From positions 1 through 40,806 of the forward strand of contig JADGOM010000026.1 of NCBI GenBank assembly GCA_017882925.1: DNA of 40,806 bases. Direction: 5' to 3'. A program made the position numbers and the translations under genes. Every line of letters starts with the position of its first letter. Position 1 is the first letter of the stretch. Shown piece by piece: positions 34,226-40,806 of the stretch. The notes below the pieces were generated by a model. The model saw only the letters and a list, made by a program, of their open reading frames with translations, had not been told where the DNA came from and did not search any database. Origin of the DNA: Acidimicrobiia bacterium. GTDB lineage: Bacteria > Actinomycetota > Acidimicrobiia > IMCC26256 > Chersky-534.

Positions 34226-35005
34226 ATGGATTCACCACGCGAGCCACGCATCAACGCGTCGCACGGACTGCTCGCAGCGCTGGTGGGGATCGTCGGCCTG
34301 CTCGCGCTCTTCGCCCTGATCGCCAACCCCGGCATCTACCGGAAGGCCAACTCGGGCGACGTCGCCCGGGCCAAGCGGGCCGCCCGCCTGCTGGCCTCCG
34401 ACGCGACCACGACCACCACCCGCGCCTCGATCCTGAGCGGCGACGTCGTCGACCCGCGGGCCACCGCGCCGGCCCCCGACACCGGGACCACCGGCGCCAC
34501 CGCCACGCTCTCCACCATCTCGAACACCTCGTCGATCTCGCCGGCCGGCTTCCTGCGGGCCATCGCCGGCACGCTCACGAGCGGCACCCACAACTCGGGC
34601 TCCGGCTCCCAGCAGGCCGCTTCGGGCACGACCACCACGAGCCGCAAGGGCAAGAACGCGAACGCGCGCATCGGCGACAACCCAACGAGCGCGGGCCCAA
34701 CGAGCGCGGGCCCAACGAGCGCGGGCCCCACGTCCGGCACCTCGGGCGCGTCCGGCACCGTCGACCCCACGACGACGACGAAGAAGCCGACCACCACGAC
34801 CGCCAACACCACCACGACGACCAAGAAGCCGACCACGACGACGGCCGACACGACCACCACGACGGCGCCCCCCACGACCACCGCGCCGCCCACAACGACG
34901 CAGCCGCCCACCACCACCGCGCCGCCCACCACCACTGCGCCGCCGACCACGACCACCGCGGCGGCGTGCGTCCCGCTCGTCGACCCCAACTGCCCCATCT
35001 TCTGA
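34226..35005 (+). CDS. Membrane-anchored Thr/Pro-rich protein of unknown function
   Basis: This 259-residue protein has a short N-terminus and one membrane segment at about 14-33 (GLLAALVGIVGLLALFALIA). The rest is low-complexity: Thr/Ser/Ala/Gly-rich to about 150, an NPTSAGPTSAGPTSAGPTSG repeat (about 152-171), then TTTTKKP and TTTAPP repeats. It ends in CVPLVDPNCPIF, with two cysteines. No enzyme domain is visible. A wall-spanning stalk or glycosylated surface protein is an inference from composition. ATG at 34226 with GGAG just upstream; a GTG at 34205 is an alternative. Confidence 0.72.
   Translation: MDSPREPRINASHGLLAALVGIVGLLALFALIANPGIYRKANSGDVARAKRAARLLASDATTTTTRASILSGDVVDPRATAPAPDTGTTGATATLSTISNTSSISPAGFLRAIAGTLTSGTHNSGSGSQQAASGTTTTSRKGKNANARIGDNPTSAGPTSAGPTSAGPTSGTSGASGTVDPTTTTKKPTTTTANTTTTTKKPTTTTADTTTTTAPPTTTAPPTTTQPPTTTAPPTTTAPPTTTTAAACVPLVDPNCPIF
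34681..34725 (+). repeat. Three exact 15-bp tandem repeats inside the Thr-rich gene
   Basis: The unit CCCAACGAGCGCGGG occurs three times without change at 34681, 34696 and 34711 and encodes PTSAG repeats. Being a multiple of 3, copy-number change keeps the frame. Confidence 0.95.
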
Positions 35006-35059
35006 CGCCCGCACCGCGGCCGTGGCAGGCTGCCCCTCCGGACCGACCGAGGGGGACGC

Positions 35060-35851
35060 ATGGGTCTGCTGGACGGTGAGACCGCCATCATCACCGGTGG
35101 CGCGTCGGGCATGGGCCGCGCGACGGCCCGCCGGATGACCGAAGAGGGCGCGAAGGTCGCCGTCTTCGATCTCGACGGCGAGGGCGCGCGGAAGGTCGCC
35201 GACGAGATCGGCGGCTACGGCTACGGGGTCGACGTCGGCGACGCCGACGCGATGCAGGCCGCGGTCGACGCGGCCGCCGAGGAGCTCGGCGGGCTCTCGA
35301 TCATCTACAACAACGCCGGCACCATGGCGTTCGCGCTCACCCACGAGATCTCCCCGGCCGACTGGGAGCGCGTCGTGCGGGTCAACCTCCTCGGCCCGTA
35401 CCACGGCATCCGCGCCGCCGTCCCCTACATGATCGAAGCCGGCCGCGGCAACATCGTGAGCACCGCGTCGATCAGCGGGGTGCGCCCCGCGGCGGGCGAA
35501 GGCCCGTACGCCGCGTCGAAGGCCGGGGTGATCGCGCTCACGGCCACGGCCGCGCTCGAGTACGGGCCGATGGGCATCCGGGTCAACTGCATCTCGCCCG
35601 GGACGATCCACACCGGCATGACCGACCCGCTGCTCGCGTGGAAGGAAGGCAACGACTTCATGCGGGAGAAGACCCCGCTCGGGCGCATCGGCGCCCCCGA
35701 GGACATCGCCGACACGGTGGTGTTCCTGTGCTCGGACGCGGCCCGCTACATCACCGGCCACAACCTCGTGGTCGACGGCGGGGTCCTGCTCCACGGGTCG
35801 GGGGTCGACGGGCTGCTCGGGTTCGCCGACGGGCCCAAGACGCCCGTCTGA
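35060..35851 (+). CDS. Short-chain dehydrogenase/reductase (SDR)
   Basis: This 263-residue classical SDR has the NAD(P) glycine motif TGGASGMG (12-19), Asp37 after the second strand (VAVFDLDG), which favours NAD(H), and NNAG (84-87). The catalytic residues are Asn109, Ser137 (VSTASIS), Tyr150 and Lys154 (YAASK), followed by the PG motif (SPGTIHTGM). The C-terminus VVDGGVLLHGSG is standard. Substrate unknown. The ATG at 35060 follows a G-rich ribosome site. It lies 41 bases upstream of the CBS gene, but the latter appears to have its own promoter. Confidence 0.93.
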   Translation: MGLLDGETAIITGGASGMGRATARRMTEEGAKVAVFDLDGEGARKVADEIGGYGYGVDVGDADAMQAAVDAAAEELGGLSIIYNNAGTMAFALTHEISPADWERVVRVNLLGPYHGIRAAVPYMIEAGRGNIVSTASISGVRPAAGEGPYAASKAGVIALTATAALEYGPMGIRVNCISPGTIHTGMTDPLLAWKEGNDFMREKTPLGRIGAPEDIADTVVFLCSDAARYITGHNLVVDGGVLLHGSGVDGLLGFADGPKTPV

Positions 35852-35880
35852 TCCCGTCCCGGCGCGCGCGACGGCGCCGG

Positions 35881-35886
35881 TACCAT
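35881..35886 (+). promoter_or_regulatory. Leaderless-type -10 (TACCAT) for CBS gene
   Basis: TACCAT is followed by CGGCCC and the CBS ATG at 35893 (6-base spacing); no Shine-Dalgarno is visible. Confidence 0.5.
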
Positions 35887-35892
35887 CGGCCC

Positions 35893-37308
35893 ATGTCTTC
35901 CGATGCGCCGGGTCCGAGCTCCCCGCCGGCGATGGACGTCGCCGATTCGCCGCTCGAGCTCATCGGCAACACGCCGCTCGTGCGGCTGCGGCGCGTCGGC
36001 GCGGGCCTCGCGTGCGATCTCATCGCCAAGCTCGAGTCGGTGAACCCCGGCGGCAGCGTGAAGGACCGGCCCGCGGTCGCGATGATCGACGCGGCCGAAC
36101 GCGACGGGCTGCTGAAGCCGGGCGGCACGATCGTGGAGCCCACGTCGGGCAACACCGGTGTGGGGCTCGCGATCGTGGCCGCGCAGCGCGGCTACCGGTG
36201 CGTCTTCGTGATGTCGGACAAGATGAGCGAGGAGAAGGTCGCTCTGCTGCGGGCCTACGGCGCCGAGGTGGTCGTCTGCCCCACCGCGGTCGCGCCCGAG
36301 GATCCCGCGTCGTACTACTCGACCGCGGAGCGGCTCGTCCGCGAGATCCCCGACGCGTTCCGACCCGACCAGTACTCCAACCCCGCCAACCCCGAGGTGC
36401 ACTACCGCACGACCGGGCCCGAGATCTGGCGGCAGACCGCGGGCCGCATCACGCACTTCGTCGCCGGGGTCGGCACCGGCGGCACCATCACCGGGATCGG
36501 TCGCTACCTCAAGGAGCAGAACCCGTCGGTGCAGATCGTCGCGGCCGACCCCGAGGGATCCGTGTACTCCGGCGGCACCGGCCGGCCGTACATGGTCGAA
36601 GGGGTGGGCGAAGACTTCTGGCCGACCACGTTCGACCCCACGGTCGTCGACCTCACGATCGCGGTGACCGACGCGGAGTCGTTCGCGGCGGCGCGCCGCG
36701 TCACCCGTGAAGAGGGCCTGCTGATCGGCGGGTCGTGCGGTACCGCGGTGCACGCGGCGCTGGTCGTCGGCGCCGACGCCGGGGCCGACGCGGTGATCGT
36801 CGTGCTCCTGCCGGACTCGGGCCGCAACTACCTGTCGAAGATCTTCGACGACCGCTGGATGACCGACTACGGCTTCCTCCGCGCCGCCGAGGGCCCCTGC
36901 GCGGGCGACGTCGTCGAGGCGAAGAGCGGCGCGATCGCCGATCTCGTGCTCGTCGCGCCGACGGAGACGGCCCGGCGGGCGTCGGAGCTGATCCGCGAGC
37001 TCGGCGTGTCGCAGGTGATCGTGAGCGTGTCGACCGAGCTGCCGCTCGCCGAGAAGGAGGTCGTGGGCACGGTGCACGAGCTCGAGCTCATGGAGCGGCT
37101 GTTCGCCGACCCGCAGGTCCTCGACCAACCGGTCGCCGCGATCATGGGCCCGCGCCTGCCGATGGTCGGCATCGGCGAACCCGTCTCGCGGCTGGTGCAG
37201 AGCCTCGAGGTCGCCAGCGCGGTGCTCGTCCTCGACGGCGGGCACCCGGTCACCGTCCTCAGCCGCTCCGACGTGCTCGCGTTCCTCGGCGCGCGTACCG
37301 AGCCGTGA
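35893..37308 (+). CDS. cbs: Cystathionine beta-synthase (PLP domain plus CBS pair)
   Basis: This 471-residue enzyme of the fold-type II PLP family has Lys57 in NPGGSVKDRPAV (51-62), TSGNTG (84-89), the phosphate-binding GVGTGGTITGIG and GGSCGTAVHAA. A C-terminal pair of CBS motifs (about 345-470) is the regulatory module typical of cystathionine beta-synthase and distinguishes it from cysteine synthase. There is no heme-binding N-terminus. The reaction condenses serine and homocysteine to cystathionine. It overlaps the next gene as GTGA (37305-37308), so the two form a reverse-transsulfuration unit as in mycobacteria. Confidence 0.93.
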   Translation: MSSDAPGPSSPPAMDVADSPLELIGNTPLVRLRRVGAGLACDLIAKLESVNPGGSVKDRPAVAMIDAAERDGLLKPGGTIVEPTSGNTGVGLAIVAAQRGYRCVFVMSDKMSEEKVALLRAYGAEVVVCPTAVAPEDPASYYSTAERLVREIPDAFRPDQYSNPANPEVHYRTTGPEIWRQTAGRITHFVAGVGTGGTITGIGRYLKEQNPSVQIVAADPEGSVYSGGTGRPYMVEGVGEDFWPTTFDPTVVDLTIAVTDAESFAAARRVTREEGLLIGGSCGTAVHAALVVGADAGADAVIVVLLPDSGRNYLSKIFDDRWMTDYGFLRAAEGPCAGDVVEAKSGAIADLVLVAPTETARRASELIRELGVSQVIVSVSTELPLAEKEVVGTVHELELMERLFADPQVLDQPVAAIMGPRLPMVGIGEPVSRLVQSLEVASAVLVLDGGHPVTVLSRSDVLAFLGARTEP

Positions 37309-38453
37309 GCACGGACCCCGGCTTCGAGACCCGGGCTATCCACGCCGGGCAGGACCCCGATCCCGTGACGGGCGCGGTGGTGACCCCGATCTCGCTGGCG
37401 TCGACGTTCGCGCAGACGGCCGTGGGCGAGCACGCCGGGTTCGAGTACGCGCGCACCGGCAACCCGACCCGCGCCGCGCTCGAGACCTGCATCGCGTCGC
37501 TCGAGGGCGCGGCGCGCGGGTTGGCGTTCGCCAGCGGCATGGCCGCCGAAGACGTCGTGCTGCGGACGTTGCGGGCCGGGGACCACGTCGTCATCGGCAC
37601 CGACGCCTACGGCGGCACCTTCCGCATCGTCTCGAAGGTCTACGAGCCGATGGGCGTCACGTGGACGTCGGTCGACCTCACCGATCTCGACGCGGTACGG
37701 GCCGCCATGCGCGCCGAGACGCGCCTCGTGTGGGTCGAGACCCCCACCAATCCGCTCCTCACGATCGTCGACATCGCCGGGCTGAGCACGATCGCGCACG
37801 AGCACGGCGCCCGGTGCGTGGTCGACAACACGTTCGCCACCCCCTACCTCCAGCGCCCACTGGACCTGGGCGCCGACGTGGTGGTCCACTCCACCACGAA
37901 GTACCTCGGCGGTCACTCCGACGTCGTCGGCGGCTTCGTGGCCACCAGCGACCACGAGCTCGCGGCGGAGCTCGCGTTCCTGCAGAACGCGGTGGGCGCG
38001 ATCCCGGGGCCGCTCGACTGCTACCTCGTGCTCCGGGGGGTGAAGACGCTCGCGGTGCGCATGGACCGGCACTGCCAGAACGCGCGAGCCGTCGTCGCGC
38101 TCCTCACGGAGCATCCCCGCGTGGCCAAGGTCCTGTACCCGGGCCTCCCCAACCACCCGGGCCACGACATCGCGCGCCACCAGATGGCCGACTTCGGCGG
38201 CATGGTCTCGTTCCTGGTGCGCGGCGGTCGGGACGAGGCGATCGCGCTCGTCGGCCGGACCCGGGTGTTCACGCTGGCGGAGTCGCTCGGCGCGGTGGAG
38301 TCGCTCATCGAGCACCCCGGGCAGATGACCCACCTCTCGGCCGCGGGCTCGCCGCTCGAGGTGCCCGACAACCTCGTACGGCTCTCGGTGGGGATCGAGA
38401 CCGCCGGCGACCTGGTGACCGATCTCGCCCAGGCCCTCGACTCGCCCGACTGA
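37305..38453 (+). CDS. metB: Cystathionine gamma-lyase/gamma-synthase (Cys/Met PLP family)
   Basis: This 382-residue fold-type I PLP enzyme has YARTGNPTRAALE (48-60), the FASGMAAEDVVL loop, VETPTNPLLTIVDI (144-157), VVDNTFATPYLQRPLDLGADVVVHS and PLP Lys199 in STTKYLGGHSD. HPGQMTHLSA and the final VRLSVGIETAGDLVTDL are family signatures. The family includes gamma-lyases and gamma-synthases that cannot be separated by eye. Coupling to CBS favours cystathionine gamma-lyase, releasing cysteine. The start GTG at 37305 overlaps the CBS stop. Confidence 0.93.
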   Translation: MSTDPGFETRAIHAGQDPDPVTGAVVTPISLASTFAQTAVGEHAGFEYARTGNPTRAALETCIASLEGAARGLAFASGMAAEDVVLRTLRAGDHVVIGTDAYGGTFRIVSKVYEPMGVTWTSVDLTDLDAVRAAMRAETRLVWVETPTNPLLTIVDIAGLSTIAHEHGARCVVDNTFATPYLQRPLDLGADVVVHSTTKYLGGHSDVVGGFVATSDHELAAELAFLQNAVGAIPGPLDCYLVLRGVKTLAVRMDRHCQNARAVVALLTEHPRVAKVLYPGLPNHPGHDIARHQMADFGGMVSFLVRGGRDEAIALVGRTRVFTLAESLGAVESLIEHPGQMTHLSAAGSPLEVPDNLVRLSVGIETAGDLVTDLAQALDSPD

Positions 38454-38455
38454 GG

Positions 38456-38478
38456 CCGGCCCGGGCCGCGGGCGCCGG
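38456..38478. terminator. Hairpin between convergent metB and NuoF-like genes
   Basis: CCGGC-CCG pairs with CGG-GCCGG (2-base bulge, 5-base loop), filling the 25-base gap between the two stops. It is GC-rich without a T-tract. Confidence 0.5.
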
Positions 38479-39966
38479 TCAGGAGTCCTTGAACGTGTTG
38501 ACCCGGTGGTCGGTGAAGCGGTCGACGGGCGAAGCCCCCGAGTCGCGGGCGGCGTGGGTCCAGTCGGGCTGCTTGCCCCGGAACGTCTCGTCGAAGCGCG
38601 CCACGCCGTCGACGATGTCGACCAGCTCGGCGATGAGCTCGGGCTCGCGGGCCGCCGCGGTGCCCGCGACGTGGGCGTCGAACGCGGCGGGGAACGCGGC
38701 CATCAGGCTCGCCACCACCACCTGGTGCTGCGTGGCGAGCGAACAGCGCGCACCGGTGATCACCGAGTCGAGCCGGCGGCCGATCTCGACCTTGTCCTGT
38801 TGGAGGTCGACCCGGGTGTCGTCGAGCGTGGCGAGCGAGTGCAGGCGGTCGGAGATGATGAGCCCGTCCTGCTTGCACGGCGTGCACTGCCCGCACGACT
38901 CGACCGCGAGGAAGCGCGACACGCCGGCCGCGACCGCCACCGGGTCGAAGGTGTCGTCGTAGACGATGAAGCCCGCGGAGCCGAGGCCGCTGCCGATCGC
39001 GGCCAGGCCCTCGTACGAGAGCGGCGCGTCGAGCTGGTCGGCGGTGATCACCGGGTTGGACACACCCGGGAGGACCGCGGTCAACGTGCGGCCGGGCAGC
39101 ACGCCCCCACCGATCGTCTCGATCACCTCGCGCAGCGGGGTCCCCATCGGGAACTCGCCCACGCCCGCGTGCTGCACGGCCCCGGTCACGGTGCACACCA
39201 TGGTCCCCGGCGACTCCCGGGTGCCCTCGGTGCGGAACCACTCGGCCCCGCGCCACACGATCCGCGGGACGTTGGCGATGGTCTCGACGTTGTCGACGAG
39301 CGTGGGGGCGGCCTCGCTGTGGGTGGCGCCCGCCATCTCCACGTGGGCCGAGAGCCCGCTGCCGCTGTTGACGTCGCCCGCGGTCTCGACCACCTCGTCG
39401 ACGCCGCGGCGGAACGGCGGCGCGATGCGCGGGAACGGCGCCCGGCCGTCGAGCGACTCGAGCAGCGCGGTCTCCTCGCCGTAGAGGTACTCCGACGGCC
39501 CGGTGTGGATGCTCATCGCGATGCCGTCGGCCCAGCCCGCGGCGCGGATCGCGTCCATCGCCGCCTCCACGCGCGCGATCTCGGGCCCGAACGACGACTT
39601 CAAGGCGATGATCACGGAGTCGGCGCCGACGACGACGGCGGCGATGAGCGCGCCCTCGATGATCTCGAACGGGTTCATCCGCAGCAGCGTGCGGTCCTTG
39701 AGCGTGCCGGGCTCGCCCTCCGCCGCGTTGACGACGACCGTGGCCGGGTTGTCGGGCGAGCAGTAGTCCGCGACCGTGCGCCACTTCCGCCCGGTGGGGA
39801 ACCCGGCACCGCCGCGGCCGCGCAGACCCGAGGCCTCGAGCTCCGAGATCACGTCGGCGGGCACGGCGGCCCGGGCGGCTTCGATCCCCCGCCCGCCGCG
39901 CTCCGCGAGGTAGTCGTCGAACGTCTCGACGGGGTGGGGCGGAAGCACGCGGTGCACGATTGTCAT
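38479..39966 (-). CDS. Orphan NuoF-like NADH-binding flavoprotein/iron-sulfur subunit
   Basis: This 495-residue protein of the NuoF/HoxF/FdsB family oxidises NAD(P)H through FMN and a 4Fe-4S cluster. FMN motif GLRGRGGAGFPTGRKW is at 47-62, AAEGEPGTLKDR at 81-92, GEETALLESLDGR at 163-175, VDNVETIANVP at 224-234, and cluster cysteines Cys358, Cys361, Cys364 (SCGQCTPC) and Cys408. Compared with NuoF it has about 30 extra residues at 184-217 and a long C-terminus after Cys408. No NuoE or NuoG homologue is adjacent, so complex I membership is doubtful; a formate dehydrogenase-like or ferredoxin:NAD partner is possible. The ATG at 39966 has GGGAGA 4 bases upstream. Confidence 0.88.
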   Translation of the reverse strand: MTIVHRVLPPHPVETFDDYLAERGGRGIEAARAAVPADVISELEASGLRGRGGAGFPTGRKWRTVADYCSPDNPATVVVNAAEGEPGTLKDRTLLRMNPFEIIEGALIAAVVVGADSVIIALKSSFGPEIARVEAAMDAIRAAGWADGIAMSIHTGPSEYLYGEETALLESLDGRAPFPRIAPPFRRGVDEVVETAGDVNSGSGLSAHVEMAGATHSEAAPTLVDNVETIANVPRIVWRGAEWFRTEGTRESPGTMVCTVTGAVQHAGVGEFPMGTPLREVIETIGGGVLPGRTLTAVLPGVSNPVITADQLDAPLSYEGLAAIGSGLGSAGFIVYDDTFDPVAVAAGVSRFLAVESCGQCTPCKQDGLIISDRLHSLATLDDTRVDLQQDKVEIGRRLDSVITGARCSLATQHQVVVASLMAAFPAAFDAHVAGTAAAREPELIAELVDIVDGVARFDETFRGKQPDWTHAARDSGASPVDRFTDHRVNTFKDS

Positions 39967-40018
39967 GGTCTCTCCCGTGTCACGGAACCGGTGGATCTGT
40001 GGTGCTCAGGTTGCCAGA

Positions 40019-40052
40019 GCCCGGCCGCACCCGACGAACCTCCTGGCCGGGC
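40019..40052 (-). terminator. Inverted repeat downstream of flippase-like gene
   Basis: GCCCGGCC (40019-40026) pairs with GGCCGGGC (40045-40052) over an 18-base loop, 20 bases after the minus-strand stop at 40072 and before the NuoF-like gene. It is a plausible intrinsic terminator or attenuator. Confidence 0.45.
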
Positions 40053-40071
40053 CGCCGCGGCGAACCCGACG

Positions 40072-40806
40072 CTAGAGGTAGTCGTGGTGGAGCAGGTCGT
40101 TGGTGGCGAACCAGCCGGGCACCGCAGGCAGGAAGTTGGCGACGATCTGGTCGAGGAGGACCGCCGCGACCGCGATCTCGGTGGGAACTCCGGCGGCGGT
40201 GAGCGCCCCCGACATTCCGACCGAGGAGACCGCGGTGCCGCCGCCCGGGATCGGGATCATGGACGCGATGGTCGAGATGAAGATGTTCATCGCCAGCAGG
40301 GTCCAGTAGTTGATCGAGCCGCCGAACGCCCAGATGCAGATCTGCATCAAGAACGCGTACATCATGGCGTTGACGGCGTTGCCGACGAGCAGGAACGCGA
40401 CCCGCCGGGGCGACCGCGCCGCGGCCCACATCGTGTTCATCGCACTGACGACCGGCGGGAGCGCCGTCTTGCGGAGCTTCGGCACCCCGAGGATCAGGCC
40501 GACGGTGACCGCGATCGCCAGCACCGCGATGAGCACGACGTCGACGATGCTGCCGACGGGAATCGATCCCGCGTGCAGGGCCGTGGGCGAGAGCGCCACC
40601 GCGATGACCAGCAGGATGACCTGGGCGAGGATGTTGCCCGCGTTGATGAGCAGCCCACCCGACGCGACCGCCGACGCGAGGTCGACGCCCTGGCGCTGGA
40701 GGAACCGGATCTGCGCGGCCATGCCGCCGACCGCGGGGATCGCCAGGTTGGAGAACGACATCGAGAGCTGGAGCTCGCTGGTGCGCCAGAGCGGCAGCGG
40801 GATGGG
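40072..40806 (-). CDS. Flippase-like/LPG-synthase transmembrane-region family protein (5' end outside window)
   Basis: The reading frame is open to the window edge: 244 residues are visible, including PLWRTSELQLSMSFSNLAIPAVGGMAAQIRFL, where an internal ATG at 40761 is probably not the start. It has at least six hydrophobic segments and the family patterns SNLAIPAVGGM (compare N..PA..GG) and IPIPGGGTAVSSVGM, as in UPF0104/AglD-like integral membrane proteins related to the MprF membrane half. Lipid or polyprenyl-glycan translocation is the usual suggestion; no substrate can be read. The protein ends LLHHDYL. Confidence 0.78.
   Translation of the reverse strand, partial: PIPLPLWRTSELQLSMSFSNLAIPAVGGMAAQIRFLQRQGVDLASAVASGGLLINAGNILAQVILLVIAVALSPTALHAGSIPVGSIVDVVLIAVLAIAVTVGLILGVPKLRKTALPPVVSAMNTMWAAARSPRRVAFLLVGNAVNAMMYAFLMQICIWAFGGSINYWTLLAMNIFISTIASMIPIPGGGTAVSSVGMSGALTAAGVPTEIAVAAVLLDQIVANFLPAVPGWFATNDLLHHDYL

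Noticed and set aside
34681-34725. CRISPR-like short repeats
   Set aside because: The repeats are 15 bp, directly adjacent without spacers, and encode an in-frame peptide repeat.

Overview
The window is high-GC, gene-dense chromosomal DNA from an actinobacterium. An Acidimicrobiia-like lineage is my best guess; this is inference. The evidence is the GC-rich third positions, frequent GTG starts, the tiny actinobacterial ribosomal proteins bS22 and (probably) bL37, a long CTC-type L25, and a gene order from about 1 to 19925 that follows the Mycobacterium block metS-tatD-rpfB-ksgA-ispE ... pth-rplY-prs-glmU ... mfd-mazG-x-eno-divIC-DUF501. I see no rRNA, insertion sequence, prophage, CRISPR array or other sign of recent transfer. 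No stretch longer than 300 bases lacks a gene; the longest gaps are 1891-2110, 17403-17578, 34057-34225 and 26845-27006.

Layout. 1-11684 (minus strand): DUF501 (cut by the window edge), divIC, eno, mazG, two tandem PpiC-like exported proteins, mfd, pth, rplY and prs. A lone plus-strand YbjQ-family gene lies at 11805-12167. 12210-19925 (minus strand, except plus-strand bS22 at 13882): glmU, tRNA-Gln, ispE, rsmA, an RpfB-like wall protein ending in an RlpA domain, tatD and metG. 19988-22794: a plus-strand AbrB/zinc-ribbon regulator, the minus-strand group ychF-DUF192-rsmI, and plus-strand bL37. 22849-25165 (minus strand): thioesterase-fetA-fetB. 25281-32339 (plus strand): SIMPL lipoprotein, enoyl-CoA hydratase-like protein, an MBOAT/SGNH O-acyltransferase pair, serC and an unknown protein. 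32392-34056 (minus strand): luciferase-like oxidoreductase and PIG-L deacetylase. 34226-38453 (plus strand): Thr-rich membrane protein, SDR, cystathionine beta-synthase and a gamma-lyase/synthase. 38479-40806 (minus strand): orphan NuoF-like protein and a truncated flippase-like membrane protein.

How the genes work together. Most are housekeeping: translation and its quality control (metG, pth, rplY, rsmA, rsmI, ychF, tRNA-Gln, bS22, bL37), envelope precursors and remodelling (glmU, ispE, RlpA-type protein, divIC, MBOAT/SGNH), repair (mfd), nucleotide and PRPP supply (prs, mazG), glycolysis (eno), and serine to cysteine metabolism (serC, CBS, gamma-lyase). Genes are tightly packed, with repeated 4-base ATGA/GTGA stop-start overlaps.

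Most notable. A perfect 23-bp-arm palindrome encloses the tatD start codon. Eight genes have a TANNNT hexamer exactly 6-7 bases before the start codon and no Shine-Dalgarno, implying leaderless mRNAs. The MBOAT protein carries an insertion of about 150 residues with four predicted membrane helices between its catalytic motifs. The RpfB-like protein has an RlpA double-psi barrel where Rpf would be. I did not find a convincing wholly new multi-gene system.
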